From positions 11,302,001 to 11,366,000 of the forward strand of contig BSBN01001482.1 in the NCBI GenBank assembly GCA_027924645.1: a DNA stretch of 64,000 bases, read 5' to 3'. Numbering within the stretch: position 1 is the stretch's first letter; the number at the start of each line of letters is the position of its first letter. Shown here piece by piece: positions 47,543 through 59,093 of the stretch. This DNA comes from Cunninghamia lanceolata (Eukaryota > Streptophyta > Pinopsida > Cupressales > Cupressaceae). The notes under the pieces were generated by a model that worked only from the letters and a program-made list of their open reading frames with translations, did not search any database and was not told the DNA's origin. A program made the translations under genes and the position numbers.

Positions 47543-47845
47543 TGTTAGATTCCCAAAATCATCTGCAGGAAAACTTCTACAAGAGAGAGTTGCAAGAAAA
47601 TATTGCAAAAGCGAAATACATGAATTAGTGCTACACATTCCCCTTGCATTATTCATATATAAATACAAAGGATATACACAACCATTGTCCAAGAATAGAC
47701 AAAGTGGGGAAAGAAAGTATGTGACACATGCCACAATGCTTTCAAGAGAAAAGAAAGCCTATGATACATGTCATGAGGCTCAAAATAGAAAAAGAATCTC
47801 CCTAATTTACTTATGTAAAAGTGAAAATATGATTTTTCACCAACA
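47543..47845 (-). repeat. 3' LTR of small element (S2)
   Basis: 303 bp; lacks about 11 bp present in the other three LTRs (AAAGCATAAAG region near 47718). Confidence 0.88.
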
Positions 47846-49294
47846 CCCCCCATAAGTGCAACTTAGGGAGATTACACAAGCTAAAAAGAAAGAAAGAAAG
47901 ATGGGTCCCAAAAACAAAGCCATGTTAAGTACCCATGAACAACAAGGATCTCTCATAAGGTGGAGAAAAGGAGAAAAACTCAGTGGGAGAAAACTCCTCT
48001 CCAAAGGAGAGAAAAAAAAAGTACAAGAACATGTGATGGAAGGACACTAAGACCCCACATGGAATGAATCCATCACAAGAGTACAATCATGAGTGCCCCC
48101 CATAAGAGAGAGTGAATAGAGAATATGAATTCCTTCCAAGAAGAAGCTCTAGAACCAATGAAGAGATCTTGAAGATAGAATCCAATCCACTGCCTGCAAA
48201 CAACATTTCTCCCTTTCAGAAAAAACAAATCCACTGGTGAATGTAGAAGCCATTCCCACATCTTAGATGAATAGGGAATCCATATTGAAACATGTGCCTC
48301 TGAATGCAACTCAAGTGACCTCATACTAGGAAAATATGTCTTCTCCAAAACTAAAACTGTCTACCTCAATTTTTGTGTCGCTCAATCTTTGAATCTGCCT
48401 TGATTTATGTGTCGCGTTCATGTGCAGGCCTAAAAAGGCAATTTTCTTCCAGAGGCCATAACTTGAGCATACGGACTCAAAAATTGGCAAACAAAAAAGC
48501 ATTGGAAAGCTGGTTCTAAGAACTATCTAGTAATACTAGTCTTGTTTCCAGATTTTTCTATTTGAAACCTATTTTTGCTATTTGAAGTTAAAGCATCATT
48601 TTTGGCTTCCGAGTTCCATTCTTACGCCCAGAATCTCTGTTTTTCGAAAACAAATAGGCATTGGAAAGGTACCAGCGAGCTCTACACAACCATCTATGTA
48701 ATTTTTTCAGATTCAGCCCCAGGTATCTTTTATTCAGTTTGTCAATTTTATGGCTTCTGTTAGATATCCTGGACATGCTGCCTCCTGGAAAGGTTTTGTT
48801 TGCTTTGATAGACTTCTATTATCAGTATAAATCTATTTGCATGTTTTGATCTCTATCATTTTGAGGAGGTATCATGGGTTTTTCCACTCATCCTTTTATG
48901 GTCAATCTGACTAAGGACAATTATGAGTCCTGGCAAAGAGGCATCCTGACACATCTCAGGTGGCTGCATCTTTTGCCTCATCTTTATGGGCTCATCTTTT
49001 GACTAAGAAAAACCCAGTGGGAGAAAACTCCTCTCCAAAAGATAGAAAAAACAAAAAGAAAGTACAAGAACATGTGATGGAAGAAGGACACTAAGACCCC
49101 CCATGGAATGAATCCATCCCAAGAGTACAATCATGAGTGCCCCCCCATAAGAGAGAGCGAATAGAGAATATGAATTTCCTCCAAGAAGAAGCTCCAGAAC
49201 CAATGAAGAGATCTTGAAGACAAAATCCAATCCACTGCATGCAAACAACATTTCTCCCTTTTGGAAGAAATAAATCCACTGGTGAATGTAGAAG

Positions 49295-50167
49295 TCATTC
49301 CCACATCTTAGATGAATAGGGAATCCATATTGAAACATGTGCCTCTGAATGCAACTCAAGTGACCTCATACTAGGAAAATATGTCTTCTCCAAAATAGAA
49401 ATTGTCTGCTCAATTAGAGAAGAAGAACCATGAGAGGATATAATCTGAACTGCATCTGGAAACACAGAAGATGAAGGTGGTGATGCAAAGCCACTTGAGA
49501 TAGCATCAAACAAGAGATACAAACCCTCAAATGTGTCCTCCAAATCAACAATGTGAGACTCCACAAACAGAGATGATATGTCTACAAGATAGGAATCCCA
49601 ATGAGGTGGATATGAAAGACTAATATTGACCTGCTGCACAGAATTACTAGAAGCCAATGATGATGCAACACTGAATTCTAAAGTAGCAATAGGTGATGAA
49701 GAAGATGTGATCTCAATAGGAGGAAAAGAGGGAGCAAGAGAGGTCTCTATCTCTGAACATTCAAGACATGCCATATACTCAAGCTCCTCTAAAGTATCAT
49801 CATCATAAGGTATATTATCTGCATCATCAAGTGGAATGAGACAATCTACTGTAGGATCATTTGGAAATGGTGAGACATGAGGGTCTCCATACAACTCCCA
49901 AATTTTTGTCCAAAGTGTGTGTGGGCTCACATAGATGGGAAGATCACACGCAATATCATAATCAACAGTGGTGCAAATTAAACGTACAACATGATCTCGA
50001 TTGTTACCCCAAATAGATTTCTTCATAGGTGTCTCTAGTTTAGGTATGAACCCATAAAGATGAGGCAAAAGATGTAGCCACCTGAGATGTGTTAGGATGC
50101 CTCTTTGCCAGGACTCATAATTGTCCTTAGTCAGATTGACCACAGAAGAATGAGTGGCAAAACCCAT
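49295..50167 (-). CDS. Gag-like protein of small LTR element (290 aa)
   Basis: An open frame from MGFATHSSVVNLTKDNYESW. Residues 10-95 follow the copia gag N-terminal pattern (LTKDNYESW, then WL..LP.LYGFI, then LWTKIWELYG). Residues 100-290 are acidic and rich in Ser, Pro and hydrophobics (NIPYDDDTLEELEYMACLEC), without zinc knuckle or any enzyme domain. A non-autonomous element encoding only a capsid-like protein would need enzymes in trans. The end of the frame (FPSMRSLELHSEAHVSIWIP onward) runs into the direct-repeat block, so the true C-terminus may be earlier. Confidence 0.55.
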   Translation of the reverse strand: MGFATHSSVVNLTKDNYESWQRGILTHLRWLHLLPHLYGFIPKLETPMKKSIWGNNRDHVVRLICTTVDYDIACDLPIYVSPHTLWTKIWELYGDPHVSPFPNDPTVDCLIPLDDADNIPYDDDTLEELEYMACLECSEIETSLAPSFPPIEITSSSSPIATLEFSVASSLASSNSVQQVNISLSYPPHWDSYLVDISSLFVESHIVDLEDTFEGLYLLFDAISSGFASPPSSSVFPDAVQIISSHGSSSLIEQTISILEKTYFPSMRSLELHSEAHVSIWIPYSSKMWE

Positions 50168-51010
50168 GATACCTCCTCAAAATGATAGAGATCCAAACAT
50201 GCAAATAGATTTATGCTGATAATAGAAGCCTATCAAAGAAAACAGAACCTTCCAGGAGGCAGCATGTCCAGGATATCTAACAGAAACCATAAAATTGACA
50301 AACTGAATAAAAGATACCTGGGGCTGAATCTAAAAAAATTACATAGATGGCTATGTAGAGCTTGCTGATACCTTTCCAACGCCTATTCATTTTCAAAAAA
50401 CAGAGATTCTGGGCGCAAGAATAGAGCTCAGAAGCCAAAAATGATGCTTTGACTTCAAACAAAAAAATCTGGAAAAAAGACCAACATTACTAGATAGTGC
50501 TCAGAACCAGCTTTCCAATGCTTTTTCGTTTGCCAATTTTCGAGTCTGTATGCTCAAGTTATGGCCTTTGGAAGAAAACTACCTTTTTAGGTCTGCACAT
50601 GAACACGGCATGGAAATTGAGACAGATTCAGAGATTGAGCAGCACAGAAATTGAGGCAGACAGAAATCAAGCACCACGAAAATTGAGGCAGATTCAAAAA
50701 TTTGGCATGCAAATTGAGGCAACTGGAAAATCAAAATAAGCTCAAAATGGCACAGAAATTGATGCGGCTGTACAAGAAATCTAGCATGAAAATCAAGGCG
50801 GTCATATGGATTTTTCATGCACATAAAAAACCAAAACCCCAAAAAATGCCCAAAACTTTTTTTCAGAAAAATATAGAGTGCCTTATATGAAAATATGGGT
50901 TTTGACACCTTCTGAGCAGAACTGTGGGGTCTATTTTGCTCCAGGATGTACAGATTATCTGCTCATGGCTAAAACCCTCTCCGATTTGAGAAGAAACTGA
51001 TAGATCTGGA

Positions 51011-51022
51011 GCTCTGATACCA
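51011..51022 (-). other. Primer-binding site of small LTR element (S2)
   Basis: Minus strand TGGTATCAGAGC directly inside the 5' LTR. Confidence 0.9.
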
Positions 51023-51336
51023 TGTTACATTCCCAAAATCATCTGTAGAAAAACTTCTACAAGAGAGAGTTGCAAGAAAATATTGCAAAAGCCAAATGCA
51101 TGAATTAGTGCTACACATTCCCCTTGCATTATTCAGATATAAATACAAAGGATATACACAACCACTATCTAAGAATAAACAAAGTGGGGAAAGAAAGCAT
51201 AAAGAAAACATGTGATACATGTCACAATGCTTTCAAGAGAAAAGAAAGCCTATGATACATGTCATGAGGCACAAAATAGAAAAAGAATCTCCCTAATTAA
51301 CTTATGTAAAAGTGAAAATATGATTTTTCACCAACA
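51023..51336 (-). repeat. 5' LTR of small element (S2)
   Basis: 314 bp, partner of 47543-47845; followed by CTTAT. Confidence 0.9.
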
Positions 51337-51341
51337 CTTAT

Positions 51342-52350
51342 CATTCATCTTCTCTAGATGGTCCCTTACTTTCACATGTACCTTATTTATGTGTTCGGTG
51401 AACTCCTCTAGCTCCACATTGCTCTTATCCCCCTTGATGATGTCTCTTAGTTTAGATACATTATTTGGATTGCTACTATTCATAATCTGGAAGGGTATTG
51501 TATACAAATTCTACCTATGATAACACCATGTCCCAATTTACCACCTTCTCATCAACCAAGCATCTCAGTAAGTTAGCCAAGCTCATATTCACTACATCTA
51601 CTTTGCCCATCAGTCTACAATAATTTCAAGTTAATTTTCATTTTTTTCCATAAGGTCCTCCAAAAGTATCCCACAAACTTAATGTCTCTATCTAAAACTA
51701 TGCTCTTTAGCAAACCATGTAGTCTCACTACCTCTCTAAGAAGTAAATATTCTATGTGTATTGCATCATTGCTTTTATGACATGGAATGAAGTGCACCAT
51801 CTTGGAAATCTTATCCACTACTACCATGATTGCATCATTTCCCCTTGTGTCTTCGACAATCCTAACATAAAATCCATACTTATGTTTTCCCACAGTTTCT
51901 ATGAAAGTGGTAATGGTTGATATAACCCAACATTCTAATTGTTTCCCTTGGCAACTTGGCAAGTCCTACAACCCTAAACAAATTCCCTTACATCTTTGTA
52001 TACTTGTGGCCAAAAATAGTTCTCATTAAGCAAGGTGATTGTCTTATCTACCCCAAAATGTCCAACTAGTCCTCTTCAATGTTTCTCCCTAATTAGAATC
52101 TCTCTCATAGAGCTCTTAGGTATATAGAATTAGTTACCTTTGAATAATAGCTAGTTTTGAATTACGTAATCCAACCACTTCTATCCATGCTCATTGGTTT
52201 AGTACACACATTCCATGCCTTTGCAAAATCGGGATCAACCACATATAAGTGCTTTAACTCTTCAAACCAACTACTTCTACCCTCATTTATGTTAGCAGAT
52301 TTTATCTTCTACTTAATGCATCAATAACCGCGTTTAACGTACCACTCCTA
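51342..52350 (-). pseudogene. Gypsy integrase and RNase H end (S2), uninterrupted by the solo LTR
   Basis: The minus strand at 51962-51615 is open and reads [20 protein letters not shown], then [20 protein letters not shown], the Ty3/gypsy integrase core (family IMVVVDRLTKYAHFI...V.RLHG.P.SIVSDRD). A TDGQ remnant and FTEHINKVHVKVRDHLEKM follow. Upstream is the RNase H end near 52330. Stops elsewhere show that it is dead. This copy shows the pre-insertion site of the S1 solo LTR at about 51945-51952. Confidence 0.75.
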
Positions 52351-54014
52351 TGTGTTGTGTAGTCTCACAACACACCTCATTTTTGCCTTGACATAATGAC
52401 CACCTGAATCTTTTTATGTTGGTTTGTCCGTTGTCTGCTTGGGCGGTAATGGTAAAATGTTGTGTCTCTTTTAAAGCCAAGTATGAGCCAAATTTCAGGC
52501 TGCAGAGTATCCCCTGTGTTATCCTTGAATTTCGCTTGCTCAATTCATGGGATAACCCCTACGAAACTTGTCCATTTCGTAGCCCACATCCTCTAAGCAT
52601 GCAAATCGAGGAAAAAATTGATTGGTCTCGTGCATAGTTTAACCCTCGAAAAGTCATTTCGATTTGGGTCATCTTTCACCTTTGCTAAAATTGCAAAAGT
52701 CAAATTTCAAGACTTGCTCTTTTTTCCTAATATGTAATGTCGTTTTTCAATGCAATTGCATATTTATTGAGTTTCTAATCATATGTAATTGCGGAGATTT
52801 TTCTCACAACTACATATGTAGTTGCAGAAAAATTCTTCGCTATGGTAGTCCTATCCTGACACACTCGACATTTATGAGGTATTAATGCCAGGTTTTATAT
52901 ACTTTTAAACCCATGTTAATATTCATTTTTAACCTCTGTTCACCATCTGTCGTGCCATTTTCAAACCCTCTTGCATCCTATTCGCTGTGTGATCTCTTAA
53001 AAGTTTGCTCTTTGATCGTGAATCCTCCTCGGATCTTTTGTCACAGGTATGTCATGTTTCTTCTTTCTTTTTGTTCCTTACTGTTCGCATTTGCAAAGGT
53101 ATTTGTTCACTATTTAATGTGAGTTTGTTTCCTTTTTCTTTGTCAAAACCCTAGGTCTTATAGAATGAGTTTATCGATTATTGTGTGAACACGGTTGAGG
53201 CCGATTGTGTAGGTTTGTTGGGTCAAACCCTTTGTAAAAACTAGGGATGTAGCTTAGAGAATAATCTCTGAGCCACGTCTTTTAATCATCATTTAAACCT
53301 ATTTCGATCTACCTATGCCATTTTAGATAAATACCGATTGGTGTTGTTCAGAGTTTTTTCTTCAAATAACACGGTCTTTTGGACCAAGTGTTATTCAGAG
53401 AAAAACTCCAAACAACACCCCTTGTTGAAACTTAACTTTTAACTTAAGGATGTCATTCAGGGAATTTCCCCGAACAACACCCTTGTTAAAAGGTGTTCGG
53501 GGAAAATTCTCCAAACAACACCTAATCCTATGTCTATCCCAAAACTTGCTAAGTCAAACAAACGATGCATGTTCTATTCATACACTTCAGAGAAGATTCT
53601 TCGAAGTGCACCAAAGAGATTTACCCCTCATGCATTTTAGAGAATTTTCTCCAAAGTGCATATCCATGTTTTACACTATGAAATGCAAGTCAGAGAAAAT
53701 CAAGATGACTTACCCTTAAAAGATGCAAATCAGAGAAATTTCTCTGACTTGCATCTGTTTCATTCTGACCTATCCTAAGTGTAGTTTGGAGAATTTTCTC
53801 CGAACTACACCTAAAATCATACCCCATGCAAATGCGGAATTTTTTTCCAACTTTGCACCAAAAAGAGAAATTCCCATGTAGTTCAAAGAATTTTCTTTGA
53901 ACTACACCAAACTCAGTTCTGAAATGTAAAAGGGTAGTTTTTCTCCACAATTGCATGGATCTGGACACTTGAAATTTTTCTAACTCTAGAAGGTTTTTGA
54001 AACTCATTTTGCAG
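52351..54014 (+). promoter_or_regulatory. Hairpin-rich leader (S2): TATA box, splice donor, hairpin array, splice acceptor
   Basis: Paralog of 23863-25426 that continues into the reading frame at 54026. Start hairpin TGTGTTGTG/CACAACACA at 52351-52374; 50-bp palindrome near 52793-52843; TATATA at 52896-52901; donor CACAG|GTATGT at 53046/53047; hairpins to 53905; pyrimidine-poor but plausible acceptor CATTTTGCAG at 54005-54014. Best hairpins: 53722-53755 (15 of 16 pairs), 53779-53810, and 53878-53905 (13-bp perfect stem, TT loop). Promoter and intron are inferences. The left edge looks like an LTR start (TG) but I found no primer-binding site, so an ordinary gene is equally possible. Confidence 0.5.
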
Positions 54015-54025
54015 TCTCCTGCCAA

Positions 54026-55167
54026 ATGACTGATCCTTCTCCCAAGAAGAAAAATATGAAGTACAAATATCAAGGTGTGATTCTGATGTCTTCTATGGAG
54101 TCCAATGTGGACAATATCAGAGACACAAAAATTAGGTATGTGGACATGTCAGAGTTTTTAGAGAGAGTGAACAAATAGCCTATCGCTGCAAACATGTAAA
54201 CTATTCTCGACAATAGCATCCATTTGGTTTCTTCCTTCTCAGTGTCAGCTCAGGATCCAGAGTTCATGTTGGCAGCAGCTACCAATTTCAACAAAGACAG
54301 CAAAAGCATAACAGATGTAGATGGTAAAGTGGTGATAAATTTGGATGAGGATTTCTTTGATAAATTATTCATGTGCCCCAACATTGATGACTATGCTAAT
54401 ATCACCATGGAATCAACACAAGATCACTATGACAAGAATGCAGAGAAGTGTAAGAAAATCATTAACACTTAGTGGCTCAAGACTCCTAGGCCTACAATCA
54501 CAAGGTGGCCAAAGAACATCTTCCAGAGTGAGTTCATCGAAGAGGTAGGTGATCTCATTACTCTCTTGAGCAAAGTCAAAGGGCTTGCAACATCTAATAC
54601 TTTTCAAGAATGGATGTACCAATACATATATGTCATAAAGAAGGGTAATCAAAGGATATTTTGGGGTAAGCAAATTAGTGACTCAATTTGTCAACAACTC
54701 TCAAAAGTGTCAATTTCTTTGAAGTTCTATAGGACTTCATATTTAGTATATGATGTTGCTTCTATGAGGCACTTTCTTGTCATAACTTCAGAAGGTGATA
54801 GAAGGCATATTCTAGTGTATAAGTACTACCCTCGACTGACATTGAAAGAGAGCATCAAGCACTTTAGAAGGGTCAATGATGCCTTCTTTTACAGTTACAT
54901 TTGTATGTTTGAGAAAGAGCTTGGAAAGACAAGAGTTTTTGATGCATCTTGGGAGCAGGTGAAAAGGTTTGGTTGTATATTTCTACAATTTCCTACTTTT
55001 ACATATATCAGAGTTGGTTGTTTCAATGGGAAACCCTACATGTTGCCTAGATATCCAACAGACAAGCTAATACTGATGGAATTATGTAGACAGATAATGA
55101 ATGTACATAGCAAACAAGTAGAAGCTCATAGAGCTGGTTTCAAGTTCCCAATTACCATTGGCTGGTA
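54026..55167 (+). pseudogene. Unknown protein, 5' part, three nonsense codons, cut by the 8.1-kb element
   Basis: One plus-strand frame from MTDPSPKKKNMKYKYQGVIL. Stops at about 54176, 54197 and 54470 interrupt an otherwise continuous protein: MVSSFSVSAQDPEFMLAAAT, NLDEDFFDKLFMCPNIDDYA, TPRPTITRWPKNIFQSEFIE, then a 200-residue open part ending VEAHRAGFKFPITIGW. The last is rich in aromatics and Tyr/Arg with no domain I recognise. The stops fit point mutations, though one pair near 54176-54197 could be a small unspliced intron. At 55167 the 8.1-kb element interrupts the Trp/Tyr codons, and the same frame resumes at 63262 without loss. It could be a host gene or an unfamiliar retroelement ORF. 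Confidence 0.6.
55164..55167. repeat. Target-site duplication GGTA, left copy (foldback element)
   Basis: GGTA before the left terminal repeat recurs at 63262-63265. Taking one copy out joins the two coding parts in frame, which supports it. Confidence 0.75.
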
Positions 55168-55197
55168 GGGTATGTGCAGGATCATCACGGGCCAAAC
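55168..55197 (+). repeat. Left terminal inverted repeat (30 bp)
   Basis: GGGTATGTGCAGGATCAT continuing to GGGCCAAAC; two mismatches to the right end. The 11-base motif GGGTATGTGCA also occurs at 56695 and, inverted, at 59664-59674. Confidence 0.85.
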
Positions 55198-55294
55198 AAT
55201 GGAAATGGAAAAAAATTGCGTCTTTACTTAGCCAAATTTGCAAATTAGCTAACTTTGACTTTCATAGGCATGTTAAAAATATATGTTTTGTGGT

Positions 55295-55395
55295 TTAAAA
55301 AACCATTTTTATAGTTGCAGGAAATGGATATCCGTTTATGGAATATTCCCAAAACAGATATCCATTTTTTGGAACTATAAAAATGGTTTTTTTTA
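55295..55395. repeat. 100-bp hairpin near the left end
   Basis: AAAAACCATTTTTATAGTT pairs with AACTATAAAAATGGTTTTT. Inside, ATGGATATC pairs with GATATCCAT. The loop side contains TTTATGGAATATTCCCAAAA. Confidence 0.85.
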
Positions 55396-55429
55396 ATTCT
55401 TTTCATTGGTTTTTTAATTGTTTTCATTG

Positions 55430-56690
55430 GTGTGTGTCATGGTATGATGTCTCAAGGAATGGGAACAAAGGATGGTGATTCATAAGATAATATGAAGAAT
55501 GATGGTAGAGTGAATTGGCATTGTGGTAACTGTAGCATGTCATGGGGTGAATCATGCGTTAATACAAGTTGTGGAGTGAGAAAGGGGTGGTATGGGTATG
55601 GTTGAATGGAGCAATGAGGTGATTTAATTAGTGATGACCTAGGTGAAGTGATGGGTAAGGTGTCTTATGTGGGATTGCTAGAAAGTGTGATTGGTAATGG
55701 TGAGGATAGCTAAATGTCATCTTCTAAGGGTTCAAAGGTGAGGAAAGTGTAAGATGGGGATATGGGATAATCCATGGTTTAATGATTATTCAAGGGAGAC
55801 TCCTTAAAATGATTATCAATGATGGTGTCAATAGGGGGAATGGATTCTATGAATGTAGGTGTGGGAATGTGAACTATGACATTGGGATTGTATTGGATGA
55901 ATAATAGAAAGTAGGGTCACCTGTCTAGTTATGGAAGGAGCCACATGATCAAATGATGTTTGGGGAAGGGCTTTTATTAGGAAAGTAAGGATTTGGGTGA
56001 GTGTCTAGGGTTTGGTGGAGAAGAATTTATGGAAAATTTGGAGGTCATTAAAATTGACATGAATAGAAGAAGTACAAGACATGGCTAAGGATAAATGGTA
56101 GGCTCAAAATAGGATAACTAGGACTATAATGATGAAGATGGAAAGAAAAGTCAATAACAATAGTATGATATAGGGATAGGATTAGAAAAAAAAAGTACTA
56201 CAACTAGCAAGAGGAAAGTGAGGACATAATGCAAAGCTAACATGGCATGAACTCTCTTGGAAGGCTAAGCATGGACTATAAGAAGATTGAACTAGTTGGA
56301 TCTGTTAGGCTCACCAAATGAAAGAACCTTAAAGGTTAACCTTAATTAGGTAAGGTTATTTTTGAGTGTGGTTATTTGTGCAACAATGTGTAAATTAATG
56401 TTACCTAAGGATAAATCTAACTATACTATCATTTTAATATCCATGAGAGTTAGGACTAACAATTAGACTAAAAACTTGACAAACAATACGACTTGGACAC
56501 ATGTAGGACTTGGAAAATGGAAAATAATAAGTATTAAATGTGGAAAACAATAAAAAAGTGGTATTAGTTGCACCTATGTAGAGAAGTGGTCTTTATGAAA
56601 GATGTTTAGAATTATGCTCTATATCTATTTGTGAAGTTTGGAGGTGACTGGACCTAAAGGATATGACCACCATATGCAAAATAGCCTACC
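55430..56690. other. Outer left region of the foldback element
   Basis: G/A-rich irregular sequence with many GGTGA, ATGG and AGGTG runs; no frame and no counterpart on the right side. Confidence 0.5.
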
Positions 56691-56694
56691 TAAT

Positions 56695-57235
56695 GGGTAT
56701 GTGCATGGAGAGAGAGAGAGAGGGGGGCGTAGAGATAGAGTGAGGATATAGAGATGGAGATATATATATATAGAGGGGTAGAAATAGAAAGAGAGGATTG
56801 AGAGATAGAGAGAGAGAGAGTCCTAGTTTTCTTGTTTTCATTTCCTTCATCAATAAGGGAGAGGGAGAGATAGAGGGGAGATATAGGAATGATAGGGGGA
56901 GAGAGGCAAGAGAGAGATAGGGAGAGATAGCTAGGTAGAGAGAGATAGAGAGGAGACAGATAGGGAGAGATAGAGGAGACATAGGGGATAGGGAGATAGA
57001 GAGTGAGAGAGATGTCCAGAGAGATAGGGAGATAGAGGAATGATAGGGGAGAGAGAGGCAAGAGATAGGGAGAGATAGATAGGCAGAGAGAGGAGATAGA
57101 TTGGGAGGATAGAGGAGACAGAGGGAGAGATAGGGAGATAGAGAGTGAGTGAGATGTTCAAAGAGATAGGGAGAGAGATTGAGAGGTAGAGGGATGATAG
57201 AGAGAGGGAGATAAGGGAGAGATACCTAGAGATAG
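56695..57235 (+). repeat. GA-rich microsatellite block (left arm)
   Basis: Irregular (GA)n and GAGATAGGGA-type repeats with an island CATTTCCTTCATCAATAAGG at about 56838. It is mirrored by CT-rich sequence at about 61455-61985, where the matching island is CCTTATCGACGAAGGAAAGG. Confidence 0.9.
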
Positions 57236-57239
57236 AGGT

Positions 57240-57310
57240 TTAGGGTTGATCATGTTTAGGGTTTAGGGGTTATGGGTTAGGGATTAGGGGCATTATTTAG
57301 GGTTGAGGGA
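57240..57310 (+). repeat. Telomere-like TTTAGGG tract
   Basis: Degenerate TTTAGGG/GTTAGGG units, followed within about 45 bases by the opposite strand orientation at 57355. The sequence between them is mirrored at 61365-61410. Confidence 0.85.
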
Positions 57311-57354
57311 TTTAGAGAGAGAGAGACTTCTTTTAACATGCAATTGTAAACCCT

Positions 57355-57725
57355 GAATAATGCCCTTAAACCCTAAACCCTAACCCCTAACCCCTAAACC
57401 ATAAACCCTAAATAATGCCCCTAAGCCCTAAACCCTAAACTTGAGAAACCCTAAACCCCTAAATCCTAAACCCCAAACCCCTAAACACTAAACCCAAGAA
57501 ACCCTAAACCTCTATCTCCATATCTCCCTATCTCTATCGTTCCTCTACCTCTCAATCTCTCTCCCTATGTCTTTGGCCATGTACCTCACTCTCTATATCT
57601 CCCTATTGGTCCTCTCTCTCTAAACACTAAACCCTAAACCTCTAAACCTTAACCCCTAAACCATAAACCCTAAACCCTAAATAATGCCCCTAAACCTTAA
57701 CCCCTAACCCCTAAACCCTAAATCC
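57355..57725 (-). repeat. Telomere-like CCCTAAA tracts with a CT-rich insert
   Basis: Two runs of (CCCTAAA)-type units (57355-57500 and 57620-57725), each followed by CTCTATCTCCCTATCTC-type sequence. AAATAATGCCCCTAAACC is a recurring longer unit. Interstitial and degenerate, so not a chromosome end. Confidence 0.88.
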
Positions 57726-57863
57726 AATCAACTCTAAACCTCTATCTCCCTATCTCTATCATCCCTTTACCTCTCAATCTCTCTCCCTATGCCCCTGGCC
57801 ATGTGCCTCACTCTCTATCTCCCTATCTCTCTCCTCAGTCTCCTCTATATCTCCATTTGGTCA

Positions 57864-58960
57864 AAATTGCTTGAAATTGTGTGTTTTTATGAGACCTAGT
57901 TTGTGCATGAGCTAGAATTGGTAGCTAAAATTTGGTTTTAGATTTTACTACTATCCTTTACACTCTTTCAAGTCTAATTTTGACCTGTAGCATTCCATTT
58001 CATTGCATAATTTCATTTAGATCTCATACCTAGGGTTTGAAACTTGCATTTTCACTAGGTTTTGCATTAGATTCCTCTCTAGGGTTGCATTCTAGGGGTG
58101 TTGTAGTGGATTTTGTGGCCTTAGTGGATTTTTATCAAACATATTCCTCTCTTCCTTTGATAAATTCCTTACAACACCTTTTCATTTCATGATTGCATTG
58201 AAAATTTGATGAAAATTGCATGATTTAAGGGTTTTTCACTAGCTTTTCATTGCTTATCTTCACAAGACTACTCTACAAGCGTGTTGTAACAGAATTTGTG
58301 ACTTTATCAGACTTATATCAGACCTATTTACTTCTTCTCTCAGTCACATCCTTTACAACACCTTTTGTTGACACTTTTGCATTGAAATTTGATCAAAAAT
58401 TGCATGTTTTTAGGCTTTTTCACTAGGTTTGACTAGTCAACTCTCTACAAACACTCTAAAGGCGTGTTGTGTCTGATTTTTTCTCACAAGGTGATAGATT
58501 ACATGGTTATTATCTAATATCCATCATAAAATTTCACACAACACCCTTTCTATCAGTTGTTTGCATGCTTTTATTGTGAAAAAATTGCATATTTTGCTTT
58601 ATTTTTACTAGGGTTTGACTTGCAAACGTGTTAAAATTGCATGGCATGCGTGTTGTGAAGGATATTATTGATATAATTGACTGATATCCCTGACATACTC
58701 TTCTTCACATCTTAAATTTCATTACAACACTCTTTATTTGGACATTTACATTCACTTTTTGTGAAAATTTTGCATATTTTTGCATAATTTCACTAGTTTT
58801 TGGACTTACAATCATTTAGGATTGCATTCAAAAGTGTGTTGTGAAGCATATATCTGATTGAAAGGACTGATATTTCTGTTATTTACTTCTGTACCTCATA
58901 AATTTGATGACAACACCTTTGCTTTACATAATTCGCATTGAAAAAAAAGCATAAAAATCT
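57864..58960 (+). repeat. Satellite array, period 184-185 bp (left arm)
   Basis: The marker (T)TCACTAG or variant falls at 58053, 58237, 58421, 58606 and 58791, intervals of 184-185. Each unit carries GTGTTGT and, about 90 bases on, ACAACAC, plus GCATTGAAA and AAATTGCAT. At least five diverged units. Confidence 0.88.
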
Positions 58961-59093
58961 AGCATCTTTAGTTCATTTACATTCATATTTCGAGCATTTG
59001 ATTGCTTGCATATTTCATGGATTCCTATTGTTATTAAATGGAATATTTATTTACATACATTAGGAACCCGAGACCTTTTGCAAATTCACCAAC

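Larger units (their letters stand above)
47543..51336 (-). mobile_element. Small non-autonomous LTR retrotransposon (S2 copy), 3.8 kb
   Basis: LTRs 47543-47845 (303 bp) and 51023-51336 (314 bp), CTTAT duplications, primer-binding site at 51011-51022. It has the same internal direct and inverted repeats as the S1 copy and sits at the same point of gypsy pol. The gag-like frame is intact here. Confidence 0.92.

Noticed and set aside
56686..57161. Ser/Leu/Pro/Ile-rich frames in the GA/CT blocks (also 61785)
   Set aside because: Translations of microsatellite sequence.
57240..57725. Telomere-like repeats as a chromosome end or fusion point
   Set aside because: Degenerate, short, mirrored on both arms of one element and flanked by TIRs and a target duplication.
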